From contig JAKBHQ010000064.1 of the NCBI GenBank assembly GCA_021836665.1, positions 1-6,379 of the forward strand: a DNA stretch of 6,379 nucleotides. The letters are read 5' to 3'. The translations under genes and the position numbers were made by a program. Source of the stretch: Thermoplasmata archaeon. Its GTDB lineage: Bacteria; Actinomycetota; Acidimicrobiia; Acidimicrobiales; Acidimicrobiaceae. Below are positions 5,723 to 6,379 of this stretch, piece by piece. Positions within the stretch are counted from its first letter, which is position 1. Each line of letters starts with the position of its first letter. The notes below the pieces were generated by a model that saw only the letters and a list, made by a program, of their open reading frames with translations, did not search any database and had not been told where the DNA came from.

Positions 5723-6379
5723 ATGATAACGAGCGACAGGATCGATTTGCTCGATGAGAGGGGGATCGGAATGGGAGCGCGCTTGGCGGTAAAGGGCGTG
5801 TCAAAGCATTATGGTGGCGTCCATGCTCTTCAAGGGGTGTCACTTGAAGTGTCCGCTGGTGAGGTTTTGGGCCTCGTAGGGGATAACGGTGCCGGCAAGT
5901 CTACGTTGCTGAAGATTCTATCCGGAGCGATAGCACCTTCAGAGGGCGAAATCGTCCTCGATGGCGAAGAGGTGTCATTTGCTACTCCTCATGCTGCTAA
6001 AGAGGCTGGGATAGCCACGGTCTATCAGGATCTGGCGCTCGCTGCGCAAAGGGACGTTGTGTCAAACTTCTTTCTCGGCCGTGAACTGCTTTCTAAGGGC
6101 TTTTTGGGCAAGACGTTGGGTTGGCTGGATCAAAAAGCCATGCGTGAGCACACCATTCGGGAGCTTGCCCGTTTAGGGACCCGGATTCCAGATGTTAGGC
6201 TCGCCACGAAGGAACTCTCTGGTGGCCAGCGCCAGGCACTCGCTATTGCTCGGGCGGCGGCCTGGACATCGAAGGTTTTGCTCTTAGACGAGCCGACCAG
6301 CGCTTTAGGGGTAGAACAGCAAGCCCAGGTGCTCGAGCTAATCCAACGGGTCAGGGCTGAGGGAATCGCCGTGATCTTT
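5723..6379 (+). CDS. Sugar ABC transporter ATP-binding protein, N-terminal part (cut by right edge)
   Basis: The first 219 residues of a cytosolic ABC ATPase that powers sugar import. Seen: Walker A GDNGAGKST (53-61), Q-loop Gln102 in VYQDLAL, signature LSGGQ (165-169) and Walker B LLLDEP (186-191). The D-loop region PTSALGVEQ (191-199) resembles the PTAALGV seen in FrcA/RbsA-type sugar ATPases. The frame is open to the edge, so it cannot be told whether this is a single-domain FrcA type (about 260 residues) or a double-domain RbsA type (about 500). AGAGGAG (5709-5715) lies seven bases before the ATG, which supports this start over Met17 (5771); the result is a roughly 20-residue leader before LAVKGVSKHYGG. 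It probably partners the upstream lipoprotein, with the permease gene downstream outside the window (inference). The terminator and 364-bp leader suggest lower or separate expression. Confidence 0.93.
   Translation, partial: MITSDRIDLLDERGIGMGARLAVKGVSKHYGGVHALQGVSLEVSAGEVLGLVGDNGAGKSTLLKILSGAIAPSEGEIVLDGEEVSFATPHAAKEAGIATVYQDLALAAQRDVVSNFFLGRELLSKGFLGKTLGWLDQKAMREHTIRELARLGTRIPDVRLATKELSGGQRQALAIARAAAWTSKVLLLDEPTSALGVEQQAQVLELIQRVRAEGIAVIF

Noticed and set aside
1..6379. CRISPR array, tRNA, rRNA, insertion sequence or phage genes
   Set aside because: No spaced direct repeats, cloverleaf, rRNA-like stretch, transposase or terminal inverted repeats were seen.

Overview
The window looks like chromosomal DNA of a moderately GC-rich bacterium (a little over 50% GC by eye), most likely an actinobacterium. 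The best hint is the substrate-binding lipoprotein: it has a short Arg/Lys start, an LAAC lipobox and then a long Ser/Thr/Ala/Gln linker, a style common in Actinomycetota. The class Acidimicrobiia is a guess from that style and the base composition only; no RNA gene or marker settles it.

Layout: (1) 1-437, minus strand, the N-terminal 145 residues of an IclR-family regulator that runs off the left edge. (2) 438-1001, a 564-bp divergent intergenic region with a 29-bp near-perfect palindrome (494-522) and a smaller related one on the regulator's start codon. (3) 1002-5289, plus strand, four genes in a row: a zinc-dependent medium-chain dehydrogenase, a ThDP-dependent acetolactate-synthase-like enzyme overlapping it by 4 bp, a small single-domain cupin, and a sugar-type ABC substrate-binding lipoprotein. 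(4) 5301-5358, a strong intrinsic terminator, followed by a gene-poor leader. (5) 5723 to the right edge, the first 219 residues of a sugar ABC ATPase, with the permease presumably beyond the window.

The genes read as an uptake-and-catabolism cassette for a small polyhydroxylated compound (sugar, polyol, cyclitol or sugar acid). The lipoprotein captures it and the ABC importer brings it in. The dehydrogenase would oxidise a hydroxyl to a ketone, the cupin may isomerise or otherwise rearrange an intermediate, and the ThDP enzyme would cleave or transfer at a carbonyl. The IclR protein is the natural local controller. The families are clear from sequence; the substrate and the order of reactions are not, and this enzyme set does not match a pathway I can name.
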